Positions 1-12,263 of a stretch of 64,000 bases of DNA are shown here, one piece after another. Below the pieces are notes generated by a model. The model searched no databases, was not told where the DNA came from, and saw nothing but the letters and a program-made list of their open reading frames with translations. The translations under genes and the position numbers were made by a program. Every line of letters starts with the position of its first letter. Position 1 is the stretch's first letter. Origin of the DNA: Typha latifolia (taxonomy: Eukaryota > Streptophyta > Magnoliopsida > Poales > Typhaceae). The stretch is taken from the NCBI GenBank assembly GCA_019914945.1, contig CM034100.1:15263096-15327095 (forward strand). Direction: 5' to 3'.

Positions 1-680
1 ACATACCATGATACAAATGTAGCAACACAAAGGGAACATGTATGCTTGCACTCGAGCACACAAAGCTATCTTTAAGAAAAAGTGCCTTTCTGCATACATA
101 GTGTGAGTCACTTGAGTGCCCATTTGCATCAAGTATAAAAACTAGATAGAGGTGTATCAGCTTCTACATACCAAAAATTGTTATTTTAATAAAAGGTTCC
201 TTTATTGCACCAATATGGCAGGAGAACAGAATATCCGATTTGATAAAAATTGGTTGAACTGGAAATCTTAATGATTCAACCAACTCTCCAACTAGAAGAA
301 ATTTCTCATTAAGTTGCAGCAACCACTAGGATATCCCTTACACATCCAAAAGCTTATCCTACTTTCTAATGTATAAATCTCGACACTTATCCTACTCTTT
401 TCAGAATTATGTGTGAACCAATGGTCCCCTTTGATGGGGAATATTATATATGGTATACGAATAAAGCGAATAAACTATAGAAAGGAGACTACATTGTTAA
501 GTGAGGGCTTCTGGCTCCTCAAAAGAACAGAGCAGGAAGAAACTCAACCATTTTTCCAAAGTTTCTGGATGTCTAGTTTTATTCCTTTAGTGTGAACCAG
601 AGTCCCCTTTAGATAGGAAATCTTTATAGATTTTTATGGACATGAATAAAGCAAAAATGAAAACAAAGAAAATAGACTAC
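1..680. other. Intronic sequence of the RhoGAP gene, running off the left edge
   Basis: This stretch lies downstream of the last visible RhoGAP exon (minus strand) and reads as intron. I searched the minus strand for the expected C-terminal exons of the family and found none, so they should lie left of the window. The only structure seen is a decayed tandem copy of exon 7, listed separately. Nothing else is recognisable. Confidence 0.6.
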
Positions 681-740
681 CTTGTTGAGAGACAACTTCT
701 GGCTCACTTGAAGAAGCAGAGCAGTAACAAATTCCAGTGT
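411..740 (-). repeat. Tandem duplication of the 3' part of RhoGAP exon 7 and its donor region
   Basis: Positions 411 to about 560 resemble positions 590 to about 740. Both copies begin GTGTGAACCA and then share stretches such as GGCTTCTGGCTC against ACTTCTGGCTCAC and AGAGCAGGAAG against AGAGCAGTAAC. The right copy contains the true 3' end of exon 7 and its donor at 681/680. The left copy has drifted: its equivalent of the AAG|GTAGTC junction reads AATGTAGTC and its reading frame is not maintained. The period is about 180 bases. It is a pseudo-exon within the following intron. Confidence 0.75.
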
Positions 741-3700
741 CATGTAACTCACATTTGGAAGATTCTTCAAAATGTTTCTCATATCATGTATGTTACTCCT
801 TGCATCTCTAATCTTATGATACAGAGAAAATGTAGTAAGTGGCTCAGGAAGGCTAGCAAGATAACACTTAATCAGTGCAGCCACATCTATTGGGTTTACA
901 CCCTCTGGTAACGAAGCATTCCAATCTGTGAAAAATAAATCAAGATATTATATTCAAGATTGTGTATTAAACTATTAACTGCACAAAACGGAAATAAAAT
1001 AATATCTACCTTGGTTGTAAAGTGCAATTAATTGCCGAATGACTTTTCTATCACCTTCGGATCTGAACAAGTACTCAGATTTCAATCCTAGGTCCAAAGG
1101 ATTCACCATCAGCACACAGTATTAGCTAAAAAAGGAAGTTATTACTTGTGAACTCATAACTCAATGTCACCTGATATGATTAGATTATCCGCACATCTCA
1201 CAAGTACTTGAGGCACGGGCCTAGAAGAGTGTTGCCGCTGCACAATGATCTCAATCGGAACACCAAAAACTGCAAATGTCGGAATAACATTACCTGTATC
1301 GTATTCCTATTTCTTTCGATATTTAAAATGATACACTTCACTATTTGAAATGTCAATCATCCTAAATTCAAGCTTAATCTTAAAGCAATAAATCTGAGGT
1401 TGGTAAAATATCATACATATTGCACTAAAAACCAAAGAGAGTCAAGGACTCACAATCTAGTGTGTCAGCAACACACTGGCTCAGCACAGCACGTTAGTGT
1501 GTCACCAACACACTGGCTCAGCATGGGACGTACCTCAATATGCGCCATGCTAAGCCAAGGCCACACTCCCCGTGTCTTTGGCACCGAAGTCTTTGATCTT
1601 AACTAATTCAGATGTGGTATTATGGAGCAAAATATATATGTATGCAAATTGCATTTGGCATTTACTCATGTTCTTCTTAATATCCAGAAGAAGTACTCTA
1701 AAGTGTAAAACATTTTGCATATGAATGAGGAGCAACGCACTTCCCAAGTTTCACAGAACTCAGAATGACTTTTTTTTTCTTTGTTTGGATCGTAGATTTT
1801 ATTATACTAGGTCACAATATTCAAGCTATGTTTTGGAGAATTTTAGTTTTTTACAAAAGCAGTTGAATTACATAATAGAGTTCCTATACTATATACCCTA
1901 TGTGATTATAATTAAGTCAGTTTTTCTTATGCTATACCTCTGTCTTTTGACCCTTTCTTTATTATCAGAAAGTCCATTTGTCGTAAGTGTCAAAATCACG
2001 TTAACTACTAAAGATGAACATTCATTTTCTAGAAAAGCTGATAGCAAGATTTTAGGTCTGCTAGAATAGCAGGGGAGCAAATCATCAATTTGACGATATC
2101 CTTCCAGAATATACTCCATCATAAACCAAGGAGAACAATTTTCAAGTTCATTATAAGACTGACTGTATATTAGGAAAGGAAAAACACAAAAATGTAAAAG
2201 CTTAAATATGGTACATAGTCAATCTGATGCATTAAGATAAATTATATACTGATCCAAAAAAAAAAGTGCGAGTTCCAACCTTAAATCGGTATGTATAGGC
2301 TCAGAGAAAGCAAGTAAAAAAGAAAATAATTTTAAGAGGAGCCTAAAATTTGGTAGAAATAAAAACAAAAATACAACAGGCTGGAAGATGAAAAATAAAC
2401 TCTACTGATTGATGTGGGCACCATCTTCAATTTGACCAAAATAAAATTACTTGAGTCCAATTTTGGTCTAATTGAGCTAATTAGGCTCAACTTATTTTTA
2501 CATTTAATTTGTTAAGTTAATTTTTAATTCAAATAATCAATTGAATTAGTCAATTGATAGGTATGGTAAGCCTATATGTGGGGGATGTCCGCATTGAATT
2601 ATTACCCAAATTGGGTTAGTCAATTTAGGCAAGACTTAATCAATTAGTATCCTATTAGGAAATGAATTCCTATTAGAATCTCAATTGATAGTTATGGTAA
2701 GCTTATATGTAGGGGATGTCTACATTGATTTATTACCTAAATTGGGCTAGTTAATTTATGCAAGATGATCAATTAGAGTCCTATTAGAATCAGCTAAAAT
2801 CAAAGTTGTTAACTTATTTAAGGGTTATTGTATGAGAAACAAGGAACGATTGGGAACAAAATTTATTTGAGATCTCTCACTTTCTACCCTGTGGTCTTTT
2901 TCTTCTCTCTCTCTTGCCCTCCCTTTCTCCTACTCCATCGTAAGATTTTTCTCTAATCTCTTCTACTTCCTTTCTAAACTTCTCTCCTTCTTCAATCTCT
3001 ACTTTTTCATTGGTTACTGCTGCTGTCCAGAAGATTTCAGTAGTAAAAAAGAATCTTTGAGTGCCCAGACGTGAAGAGAAGGACTTGGTTTTAAAGTAAA
3101 AGCACTACTATTCCATTTATTGGCAAATCTAAACTCTAAAGTCTTTTCTTACACCATATTTTAGGCCTTTCTACTATCGACATACATATTTGCGAGTTGA
3201 GAAAACTACTGCCTTATCTAAGTGGTTTTCTCTCCTTCCATCTAGTAGTGATCATTTTAATCAATTAACTTATTATCAGTTATTGCTTACTATATTTTAT
3301 TTTAGTTACTTGTTTGGGTCGATTGTTCTCCAAAACATTGCATTCATACTAGATTTGCATCACTGATCCTCATAAGGGTTCACAACAACAGAACATTTTT
3401 TTAAAATGAAGGCAATGAACTGAGACTCACCATCATTGCTTGCAACTCCCTGCAAAATTTAAATAATCTTAGATCAGAAAGGATACAACTGAATAAAGAC
3501 CCATTTATTTAGTTTAAATGACAAACCTTTTGCCATCGTTCAATATTGTTCAGAATATTCTTACTTTTATCTGCAGTCTTCTTTGCAGCCTGGAGGGAAA
3601 AAAGATTATATCATCGACATTAATTAATAGTTCATGAGCTACATCCTAAAAAATGAATTTATATTTTAAAGAGAAGACTGACATGATGTAGCAAAATAAG

Positions 3701-5687
3701 AGAAGCACATGGAATCAAGATTAAAAAAGATAAAATGAAATATAAGAACAAGACAGCAATGATATCATAATAGTTCAAAGATTAAGCACAGTTCTGTCAT
3801 GCATTAGAAAGAACATGCCCATTCTTAGAATACTATAGCTAGTATTCATAAAGTCAGCCTGTTACAACTACTGGAAGGGAATTGTGTCCAAAACACCAAC
3901 AGAAATTGCTAATGCAATTCTAGAAACATTGAAACGACCCAGAAATTCAAGGTTCTTTTTCTTATCAACATATAAGCGTTGTATAGGCATGGCACATTCA
4001 TTAGACATCTTAACATAATTGAGCTCTACAGGGTCTAATGACTCTGTGGCATAAGCAGCTATGCAATATAAAGTAAATTATGAAAGGTCATATGGGTCTC
4101 CGAATTACCAAAGGATGTTTGAAGAGAAAACATTTTGTATTGCAACTAAAAGATCCAAGCAAGACACCCCAAAAAAGAAGGTAAAAACAGATAATTCAAG
4201 GTTGTACTGATATAGATGTTGGTCTGATGTAATAATCTAGATCAGGTCAAATTAATTGGAATTCTTATGTCTATGTACACTAGTTTTTACAAGAGAATCA
4301 AACATCAATTTAGTTATTTACATATTATCAGCACAACATTTGACAATTGGAACAAGATCTACTTCATTCAAAAGTCATCTAAGTACATGATTTGACCAAA
4401 ATAAATGAACAAAATATGGAATATCTATGAAAAATCAATCTCTTAGCATCTTTCTATATGGTCTTGAAAATCTTGTAGTGTCACTACACTGGGTCCTGCC
4501 ACACTTCCTATCTTTCCATAGCACACATGCAGTACTGTACCATTCTGAAAGTTGATTCTTCAAGAAGGATAACTAATCTAAGTAAAATGATGAAGTCACC
4601 CACAGATGACAATCGATAATTCATAGATGGCTATGTAAGTGAAATATAAAGAGTATCCAAAAATCTATCACAAAGGTTCACGTTTTCATGAAGACGTCTT
4701 CATCTAAGGCTGATATACATTGAATAATATAAGAACATCTTTTTTATATACACTTAATTCATTTCTTAATGTCGAAAGTACATAGACAAACAACATTGAA
4801 AAATAAATCAATAATCATCTGGAAAGAAAAATGATTGTCTCTTCATAACATGTTGATATTTGAAAGCTCTATGGCAAAAATAAGCGGAACTGTCAAAGAC
4901 CTTGATATTTGCAACTTCCAAAAAATCATGTTGAAACTACAACTTTCAGAAGAATTATTGTTGTCCATAGGATGTGCATGCGGATATCAAACTTTGTGAA
5001 TTTTTAAACCATGTATTTTGATCCCCATGCTTCATTAGACTGCAAAGAGATCATATTCTAGAGGTTGCTTCATCACACAGAATTTTTTATTATCAAATAT
5101 ATACTTCACTACAGAATTAATGTGCCCTAAAATGAGTTCCCATGAAGCTAGAGTTACATGGTATCATAATTCAATCTCCACATTACAGATTAATTTTCCT
5201 GATCAATTTGCTCTACTATTTGAGCTGAAAAACACTTCATACCACAATTTTATACATTGCAATAGAGGAAAAGTACCATAACGTTTGAAAAATCATGAAA
5301 GTCTACCTCTTCAACTTTCATCTTTCCAACGACAACCTTCTCCTTCGTCTCTGAGATGCCCTTCCTCAGAAGCATCCCAGTTGAAGCGGCAGCAGAGATG
5401 AGCCTTTCTTGCATACTCTCTCCTGGTGATCCAACTGAATCCCGTTGCCTCGCTTCCTGAAACAATAACCAACGGCTCTTCACCATTGACCCAACCTTAC
5501 CGGCAACATCAGCGGCATTTTCGCCTGCAGATTGCCCAGCTTGCCTAAGCTTGACTCCTGCACCAAACCCTATGACCTAAGAACCAAATAAATCAAAAGA
5601 ACCAGGGAGTAATCAATTTGAATTACCAGAGGTAGATAAGAATCCAGAGGCCTTCTCACGCCAGCGAGGTGATGCCTCCATGGGCAT
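681..5687 (-). CDS. Rho GTPase-activating protein (At5g61530-like), 3' end outside window
   Basis: RhoGAP proteins speed GTP hydrolysis on small Rho/ROP GTPases, switching them off at membranes. Seven coding exons on the minus strand join in phase: 5627-5687, 5307-5569, 3527-3589, 3431-3449 (only 19 nt), 1171-1269, 1010-1087 and 681-925. They encode 276 residues; the Arabidopsis relative is about 376, so roughly 100 C-terminal residues are missing off the left edge. The N-terminal half is helical and Lys-rich (SETKEKVVVGKMKVEE). The RhoGAP domain starts near residue 130 with FGVPIEI. The arginine-finger region is LFRSEGDRK, with Arg about 177. The conserved block ALIKCYLASLPEPLTTF follows. 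The start codon was chosen because MPMEASPRW matches the usual short N-terminus; a second ATG lies two codons in. Intron 4 is 2.2 kb and holds a solo LTR. Family assignment is firm; the GTPase partner is unknown. Confidence 0.92.
1458..1531. repeat. Two-copy 37-bp minisatellite in RhoGAP intron 4
   Basis: Units 1458-1494 and 1495-1531 are nearly identical. Each begins TAGTGTGTCA and contains ACACACTGGCTCAGCA. Each unit can also form a small hairpin, AGTGTGT against ACACACT. No function is apparent. Confidence 0.85.
2410..3362. mobile_element. Solo LTR (953 bp) with 5-bp target duplication CTGAT
   Basis: The element begins TGATGTGGGC and ends TTTGCATCA, so the termini are TGATG and CATCA, perfect inverted 5-mers of the TG...CA type. 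CTGAT occurs directly before (2405-2409) and directly after (3363-3367), the signature of LTR-retrotransposon insertion. Inside are two copies of a roughly 105-bp unit (about 2556-2670 and 2682-2790, sharing GGTAAGC and GGGGATGTC) and a pyrimidine-rich stretch at 2880-3000 of the kind found downstream of LTR transcription starts. No second LTR or coding region is present, so this is a solo LTR left by recombination. It sits in RhoGAP intron 4. The superfamily cannot be told from the LTR alone. Confidence 0.88.
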
Positions 5688-6193
5688 CAGAAAACACCGG
5701 CACGAACCCTAACAGAAAGAACACAACAATCGCAGATCAGAAAACCCTAAAAATCGGTGAAATCAATAAAAAAGAAACAAAAAGAATCGAATCGTAAATC
5801 CAAAGTCAGCATCAAACAAAAGCAAAACTCCAATTGATCCAGGAAAAAGCGGACCGGCAGGGAATGGAATCAGAGAGAAATAAAAAATAAAAAAAGATCG
5901 AAACCTTACAGAGAAAATCACCTACGTCTAAAAGAAGTATTATCCAATCCCACGAAGTAAATCGGCGATGGAGATGAGACGATCTGGGAACCCTAGAAAC
6001 TACGACGAGATACCCGACCTTACCCTTCTCGGGAAGCGGAGATCAAGGGGACGGAGGGAAGAGAAGAGAAGAGAGAGCGATCTCGGCGCTGGACTCCGCA
6101 GCCGTCACAATCGCACGACCGCTCCTTCCCGTGCGCTGGCCTGCCTACAAGGATCCTCCGAGACTTGGTGGTTGGGCACACGACTGGGGTTTT

Positions 6194-6203
6194 CTTTTAT
6201 ATA
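6194..6203 (-). promoter_or_regulatory. TATA box, RhoGAP gene
   Basis: The minus strand reads TATATAAAAG here, about 510 bases upstream of the RhoGAP ATG and just upstream of a GC-rich leader. Its position fits a TATA box with a start site near 6165. Assignment rests on motif and position only. Confidence 0.5.
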
Positions 6204-6415
6204 AAAAGAAAAAGAGAAAAAAAAAACTTTTAAAGAGGGTTTGCGTCTCTGGACTTATAACTCCAGTTGGCGACCGGTATGTTTTCTAGTCAACTGGAAT
6301 AACGGTAGCCAGTGGCGTCTGCTAGTTCTTGGATCTATTATGCAGCACTCACACGTGTCGCTCACGTGCAAAGAATTTTAGGCCTCTATTTTACAGCTGT
6401 AATTTTCCTACTGAA

Positions 6416-6693
6416 GAGGTTTTGACCAAACTACTCTAATTATTGTCACATATGCTCCACTTAAATTAATTTATCGAACTACTATAATTATAATTGTTAT
6501 TACATGAATGCCATGTCAGCGAGATAAATCATTATTTTTCAATGGGTTTCTAAAATAATTTATATAGTAATATGCTTAAACAAATCTACATGGTTCTTAC
6601 GTGGTAAAAACTATAATAGTTTGATAAATAATTTATAGGCTATAGTACAGTGGTAATAAATTTTAGGAGAATTAGTATGTCGGTCAAAACCTC
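6416..6693. mobile_element. MITE-like element with GAGGTTTTGACC inverted ends
   Basis: The left end reads GAGGTTTTGACCAAA and the right end GGTCAAAACCTC, a 12-bp perfect terminal inverted repeat around about 280 bp of AT-rich DNA. No target duplication is evident. The ends closely resemble GAGTTTTTGACCAAA of the better-preserved element at 51473-51942, so the two are probably one family of non-autonomous DNA transposons. Confidence 0.55.
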
Positions 6694-6770
6694 CTCTAAA
6701 GTTCCATCCTTGAGTGTTATGATTTATTTCTTCCTCTAAAGTTCCATCCTTGAGTGTTATGATTTATTCC
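6691..6770. repeat. Perfect-type 40-bp tandem duplication
   Basis: A 40-base unit beginning CCTCTAAAGTTCCATCC and ending in TTATTTCTT or TTATTCCTT occurs twice back to back. The copies differ at about one base, so the duplication is recent. Confidence 0.9.
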
Positions 6771-7393
6771 TTGAGAAGATTAACCATTTTGTCTAGCTTA
6801 CTTATCACGCAGCAGTGAGTGATACAAATTAGTTTTTGTTAAATATAAACTTGTTTAATGGCTTCAGATTAGTGTTGGTTAACAACTAGGGTTAAATTTT
6901 GGCACCGGTACCACCAATAGAAACCCTACAAGGGTGATATCATATGAATTATGTTGTCAAATAGCAAAGAGAGAGAAAAAAATATATACATGCAAACTAA
7001 AATATAGGTTTAACTATAAAATTGCTCTTGTGAACTTTGATGTATTACTTTACTCCCTCAATTAAGCCCAAAATATATAAACAAATAAGCACATTTACAA
7101 GCAAATATAGGATACGAAATTGAACCTGTAAATCCAATCATCTTCCTTTTATACACCAACAAAGGAATAAAGGGGGCGAAAAGGAAGAATCTTCTTACAG
7201 AAGAATATGTTTATACTGACATCTGAAATCCAGCAACCATAAAAGGAAAAAATGAAAGCATTTCTGACTAAAATAAATAGCCAGAGAGTTCAAGAACCAC
7301 CACATGAGAATAAGACTTCATTGGGTTTACAGACCAAGCATTACAGATAAGAGAGGAAGCTTGTGCGGAAGAATGTCACCCACCCTCGCAGCA

Positions 7394-10300
7394 TCAGATT
7401 CCTTCGCTCTCAGGAGTAATAATATAGTGTACACCCGTTTGACCGTTCTTGGTTAGAACTATGAAGTTTTCAGCAGTAAATGGTTGTGTAGGAATAAATG
7501 ATATCTGTCTTTGAAGATGAGAATATGCACAGTATTCTACTTCATAAATTTCAACATCGTTCTGAAACGAAGAGGCTGAGACCCCAACACCTTCACCTGC
7601 AAATGAGAAGATGGTTGTGTAGTTGCTGTCCAAAAAGGAAGAAGAAAAAGAAAGGAGTAAAAAGAAGTATGAGTCTAACAAATATGGACATAACAAGCAC
7701 TTCTAAGAAAAGGGGGAAACTTAATTGAGGATAAGGTAATTAGTCATGGCACCTCTCAGCCACCTAAAAAGCTAAAACAACAGCAACAGGGAGTTAATCA
7801 CTCAGCAAAGACCAAATTGTTTCTTTTGGTATTAATGGAGAACTCTGGTGAACATATGTTGTTTCACTACCACTTTTCTGTAATTTCCTGCCAGATTACA
7901 GACTGAAGTTTTCCAAGAGATAACAACCACTTTCATGAGTTAGTGGCAGTATTTAAGCAGGAGCTTGTATCCAGACTCATCAGATTAAACCTGACTGAGT
8001 TAACTTGCTCGGTGGGTCCAAACAATCTACCAAAGATAGACTTTGACCGACCAGCAGAAACAAACCAGATATGTCAGGCGGAAAGTGAACCAAGTGAACT
8101 AAAAATAAGTGAAATTTGTTTATCCTCAACAAATTGTAAATTGATTCTCTGCTGAAGAAACCTAACATCTAATTTTGGACTTACCATGTGTAACCAGAAG
8201 CAAGTTCTCGTGAGGATATTTGTCAGCAAGTGCCTGAATAATACCTTCGTATCTAATTCTTGCATCCATGACAGATTCACCCCATTGTGGCATCTGCAAC
8301 AGTCCAAAGTGTAAGTTCTCACTCTTTCTGCTAGTAAAATACAAATTTCAGAACAATCTCTCAAATGGTATATACACATGCAAAATATCATAGTGAACAG
8401 TAAGTTTAAACCTCTTGGTAGACACGCTCTACAGAATGATCTATAGTTCCAGCTGGTAAAACAGCTTCAAGTTCCAATAAATCAGGGAACCACTTCCCAT
8501 CTTTAGGAATCACGCCCATTACTTGAGTGTTCAGCATCTCACTTAATCCATACTCAATTGAGACCTGTAGAGTGGAAAAACAAGAGTTCAAGGATATGAT
8601 GAGAAGTGTGATATAGTATACAACTGATAAGTGATAATTACATACACAAAATCTCAAGTTCAACAACATTTGCAATTTGTGAAACTGGCTTTAGTAAAAA
8701 CTCAAATAAGACATTGACTGTTTACCTCCGTTTGTCAGCTGTATCAACTCAATGTTATTCGTGGCAATACTAAATCAGCTAATCTGTTCATACCTTATAA
8801 ACACAATTTGTTTTTAAGCAACAAAATATTGTGCATGGTCATGATCACTCCTCATATATAAGCAAGGCAAGGCAAGTATAGGATGGGTGGTAATTGATTC
8901 AATCATAAATCCCAATTTCAACCGATCCCAATCCGAACTAGCTAGTTTTGGCACTGCAGCAATTGCTGCACAAAGAGAGAGAGAGATAGAGAGAGAAAGA
9001 GCAGAGAACAGTTAGAGGGATAGGGAGGAAGAAAGACTTTTAAGCTTTATATGTGAGTAATTATTATTTTCTTATTTTTTTATAATTTTTTAAAAAATTT
9101 TAAAAATTTCTCAATATTTTTAAATAATATTTAAAATTTTATTTACTTAAATAGTTTGATCCAATATGGCCAATACGTATCATTTTTTCGGATGACCAAT
9201 ACATATTATTTTTTCGGATGGCCAATACATATTATTTTTTCGGATGGCCGATACTGATTTTTGAAACCTTGGTTAAGACAAAATACCACAACATCAAATT
9301 CATATAGAACCAACGCATCTCTTCATTGAAAGAAGGTAGGATAATTGCTTAATCCATAATATCTACCCATTTAATGCTAGTTAGCATTTCCTCCGGCAAA
9401 GAAGATGGTAAGGCTATCATTACCAAGATAAGAAGGGGACATAACAAAAAAATATGGCACCTCGCATTCTGTCTTAACTAGACAGGTTACAAAAACCAAA
9501 TCAGCGTAATATCATGCTTCACTTGTTGGCCCATCTTTATTGTATCATTACAACAACAATAACCAATCCTTTGGTCCGATCTCTTTGGCATATATTTGGA
9601 ATATTTTCTACTTTCTTGACAGAAGCTATACATTTTCTGTCAAGCTGCGTAGCATCACTCTCTTCCTTTATCCAGTTTTGGTATCAGCTGTTGAAAGATA
9701 CAATGTCAAATGTGCACAAGCGGAATTATCATTATCGTATAATGATATGATTAGTCCATTGGTTGACAAATCCTCAAACTTTTGAAAGCAGCAAAATTAT
9801 CCCAAGTCCCAAGGATGTGGAAGGAGCTTCCACAACAAACATGACCGGACAACAGTCAAGCCTCAAGCCTCAAGTCCCAACTATTTGGGTTCCTATAATG
9901 TGTTCCCTATAGAAAAAAAAATTATGAAGCAAGGGAGAAATTGTTGTTGTTAAATTCAGCCTTTACTTGTTCACAAATTGGAGGGAAGAATGAGAGTGCA
10001 AGCAGGTTTTGCAACGGAATATTGTATTTCATAAATTAGGGATGGACATTATGTCAGAAAGAATAGCCATATATGCATAAAAGGTGAATAAGCAGTATCA
10101 CAGCATGCTTGCAGAAATTTAAGGAAAGACCGTTATATAGAAGTAGATAATTAACTATGCATAAGACAAAAGCCTTTGATAAATTATGGAAGCAGCTTAT
10201 TGTTCTAGCAAAGAATAGCAAATCCAAGTGATACTAAGAATATTGGAAATTTTATCTCCTATCATAATAGAAAAGTATAGGAACATATTATCTTCGTTTG

Positions 10301-11239
10301 CTAGACTTACCTAAACTGAGGCAAACAAAGAGTTTGGATTGGATAAGTCGATAAGAAATATTAACAACTTTTGTTATATTTAATCATTTTAGTTTAAGTA
10401 AGAAAGCAATCAAACGAAAGAACATTTCACAAAAGCTACCAAACCACTTAAGGTAAAAGAGAGTGAAATTTTCTTGATCATTAATGTACTTTTCTTCTAG
10501 TAATACGGTCGGCATCCATATCACAAGAGACTTCATTTAGTTGAGGAAATATTTCATTCTCTATGACGATTAGCATAGAATGAGGCAAAAGGTACCCAAA
10601 CAGCATCTTTACAAAGCCAAACCAGAATCACATTCTACCTATACCAATGTCCGCCATGTCTTCTTTATCACTATCTTGTCAATATAATTTGCGTACTTTG
10701 CTTCCACATCGAATCACTTCACTCGGCGTGAGAACGACGTTAATCTGATTGGTAAAGGGATTTATTCTAATTACCCCAACTCATCTCAGATCAACAATGT
10801 TTTAAATATGTATCTTAGTATCCATTTGCGTATAAAAAGTTGAATCGACCCGCAAATCTATCTATAATAAGAAATGCAACCCATTGAAACACCAAAAGGG
10901 AGGAATGGAGACCTTGACACGGGAGGGATCGATGGCGGCGCCGCGGCTGGTCTCGAGTGCGAGGAGGGCCGCGGGGTCGTCGATGACAGAGCAGAGTGCT
11001 GTGACGACCTCTGCGGCGGTCTGGAGGCACCGGACGAAGGGGGAGACGATGACGCGGTGGATGGGGAAGCCGACGCCACGGAGGCGCTTCCCGGTCGTCC
11101 AGGCGCGGATCTTGCCGGTCTCCGTCAACGGCGGATCCCACGGCCGCGGCGCGTGGAGAGGCCACAGAGGCTCCGCGTGGTCAATACGGTCGCCGTGCCT
11201 CATCACCAACACGTTCTGCGCTCGCTGCTTCTCTTCCAT
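7394..11239 (-). CDS. Histidine-phosphatase superfamily (phosphoglycerate mutase-like) protein
   Basis: A branch-1/2 type histidine phosphatase of the plant phosphoglycerate-mutase-like group (compare At3g60450); the substrate is not known. Four exons join in phase: 10913-11239, 8412-8564, 8185-8293 and 7394-7596, giving 263 residues. The catalytic core is visible: RHG at residues 14-16 (LVMRHGDRID, phospho-accepting His15), Arg70 in SPFVRCLQT, acidic Glu166 in WGESVMDAR, and the second His196 in LLLVTHG. The donor after exon 1 is GTCTCC, weak but supported because the exon joins VK|VSIEYG in frame. An upstream in-frame ATG at 11326 exists; 11239 was preferred because family members start just before the RHG motif. 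Exon 1 is very GC-rich. Intron 1 (2.35 kb) holds a hAT remnant. Confidence 0.9.
8870..9271 (+). mobile_element. Degraded non-autonomous hAT relative in intron 1 of the phosphatase gene
   Basis: Positions about 9036-9271 match the 3' end of the complete hAT element at 52566-56193. Both carry a segment with TATGTGAGTAATT, TTTTCTTATTTTTT, TTAAATAATATTTA, then repeated GGCCGATAC or GGCCAATAC units with TATTATTTTT, and both end in CCTTG. Here a 25-bp unit (CGGATGGCCAATACATATT) is repeated three to four times. The 5' part (8870-8990) has CCGATCCCAATCCGA and CTAGTTTTGGC, echoing the 5' end of the complete element. No transposase is present and no target duplication was found, so the left boundary is approximate. 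Confidence 0.75.
9840..9905. repeat. Short dispersed-repeat fragment
   Basis: The run CTCAAGTCCCAACTATTTGG resembles a sequence that recurs at the 3' ends of plant retroposons. Only this fragment is recognisable, so the assignment is tentative. Confidence 0.3.
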
Positions 11240-12263
11240 CTCTGTCTCTCCCTCTCCTCTCTCTGCCTTCCTTCGCTTCCCTTTTGATCGCTGGGCACGG
11301 TTACGGCCATACGGATTTATACACAATGAAAAAAAAAAAGGGGTGTTGAGTGTTGACTAATATTAATAGAATAAATATAGACGTTTATTAAAAATAATAT
11401 TACTCTATCATGTAAAAAACTGAAATAATGAACACTTTTTATATCTTTATCTCATCTTAAATTTGTAATACGAAAATGGATTAATTACACTTGAATCTCA
11501 TGAACACAAGGCCCTTTTAACTCGGAACAAAAGAATATCAAAAAAAAAAATAAAAAAAATAAAAAAAAATTCTAGTTATATGTAAAATAATTATTAGAGC
11601 ATCTAAAATTAATCACACAATGATTATATAATAATTTTAAGTAAGGAAAGGAGGCATCTCGAAAGTCTAAATATAGTTACTGCTAAAAAATAAATATAAT
11701 AATTTTATCATGATTCTCTTATGCTGGGGATTTGATTCGGTGGGCCTGAGATCGATTTCTGCGTGCTTTAATTTGTTGTAGACTGTGACTAAGTTGCGGT
11801 CTTCCGTGTCACACACGTGGCCGAACTACTTGTCTCTTTATTGCAAGGGCATATATATATATATATTGCCAGCTCTACCTAGGGATGAATTCATTCGACG
11901 CTCGATAATTTTTATTATATTTTATAGGTCCAACTTAAAGATACTTGTTATAGACAAAATTATAAATAATATATTTTAAAAAAATATTAATTAATTTTTA
12001 TATGACAATGATACAGTAAAAATATACATCTGTTCAATATATTTGTTGTATCTTTGTTATTTGAAATTTGATTGATATTTAAACACTTTAAAAGCTTATT
12101 AAATTATATGTGGTTTTGTCTCTAATTAAGATCTTCAAATCCGATCTGTAGTTCAATTAAATGCGTCGGAAAAAGTAATTGTTAGAAATAAGTTTACCAA
12201 TGCATCTAAAAATAATATCGATTAAAATTTTAAAAATAATAAATAATAAATAATTAAATATAT

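Larger units (their letters stand above)
5688..7393. other. RhoGAP leader and promoter, intergenic spacer, 3' flank of the phosphatase gene
   Basis: From 5688 to about 6170 lies the 5' leader of the minus-strand RhoGAP gene. It probably holds an intron, because a strong acceptor (polypyrimidine tract then TTAG) ends at 5709. From 6210 to 7190 the DNA is AT-rich spacer with a MITE-like element and a 40-bp tandem duplication, listed separately. From about 7190 to 7393 is the likely 3' untranslated region of the phosphatase gene. A short plus-strand ORF at 5968-6204 overlaps the leader and looks non-coding. Confidence 0.6.

Noticed and set aside
5968..6204. A 78-codon plus-strand frame
   Set aside because: It overlaps the RhoGAP leader and TATA region and has no family resemblance.
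10874..11360. Long plus-strand frames over the GC-rich phosphatase exon
   Set aside because: They are antisense shadows caused by GC-rich codons; the minus-strand RHG phosphatase frame is the real one.
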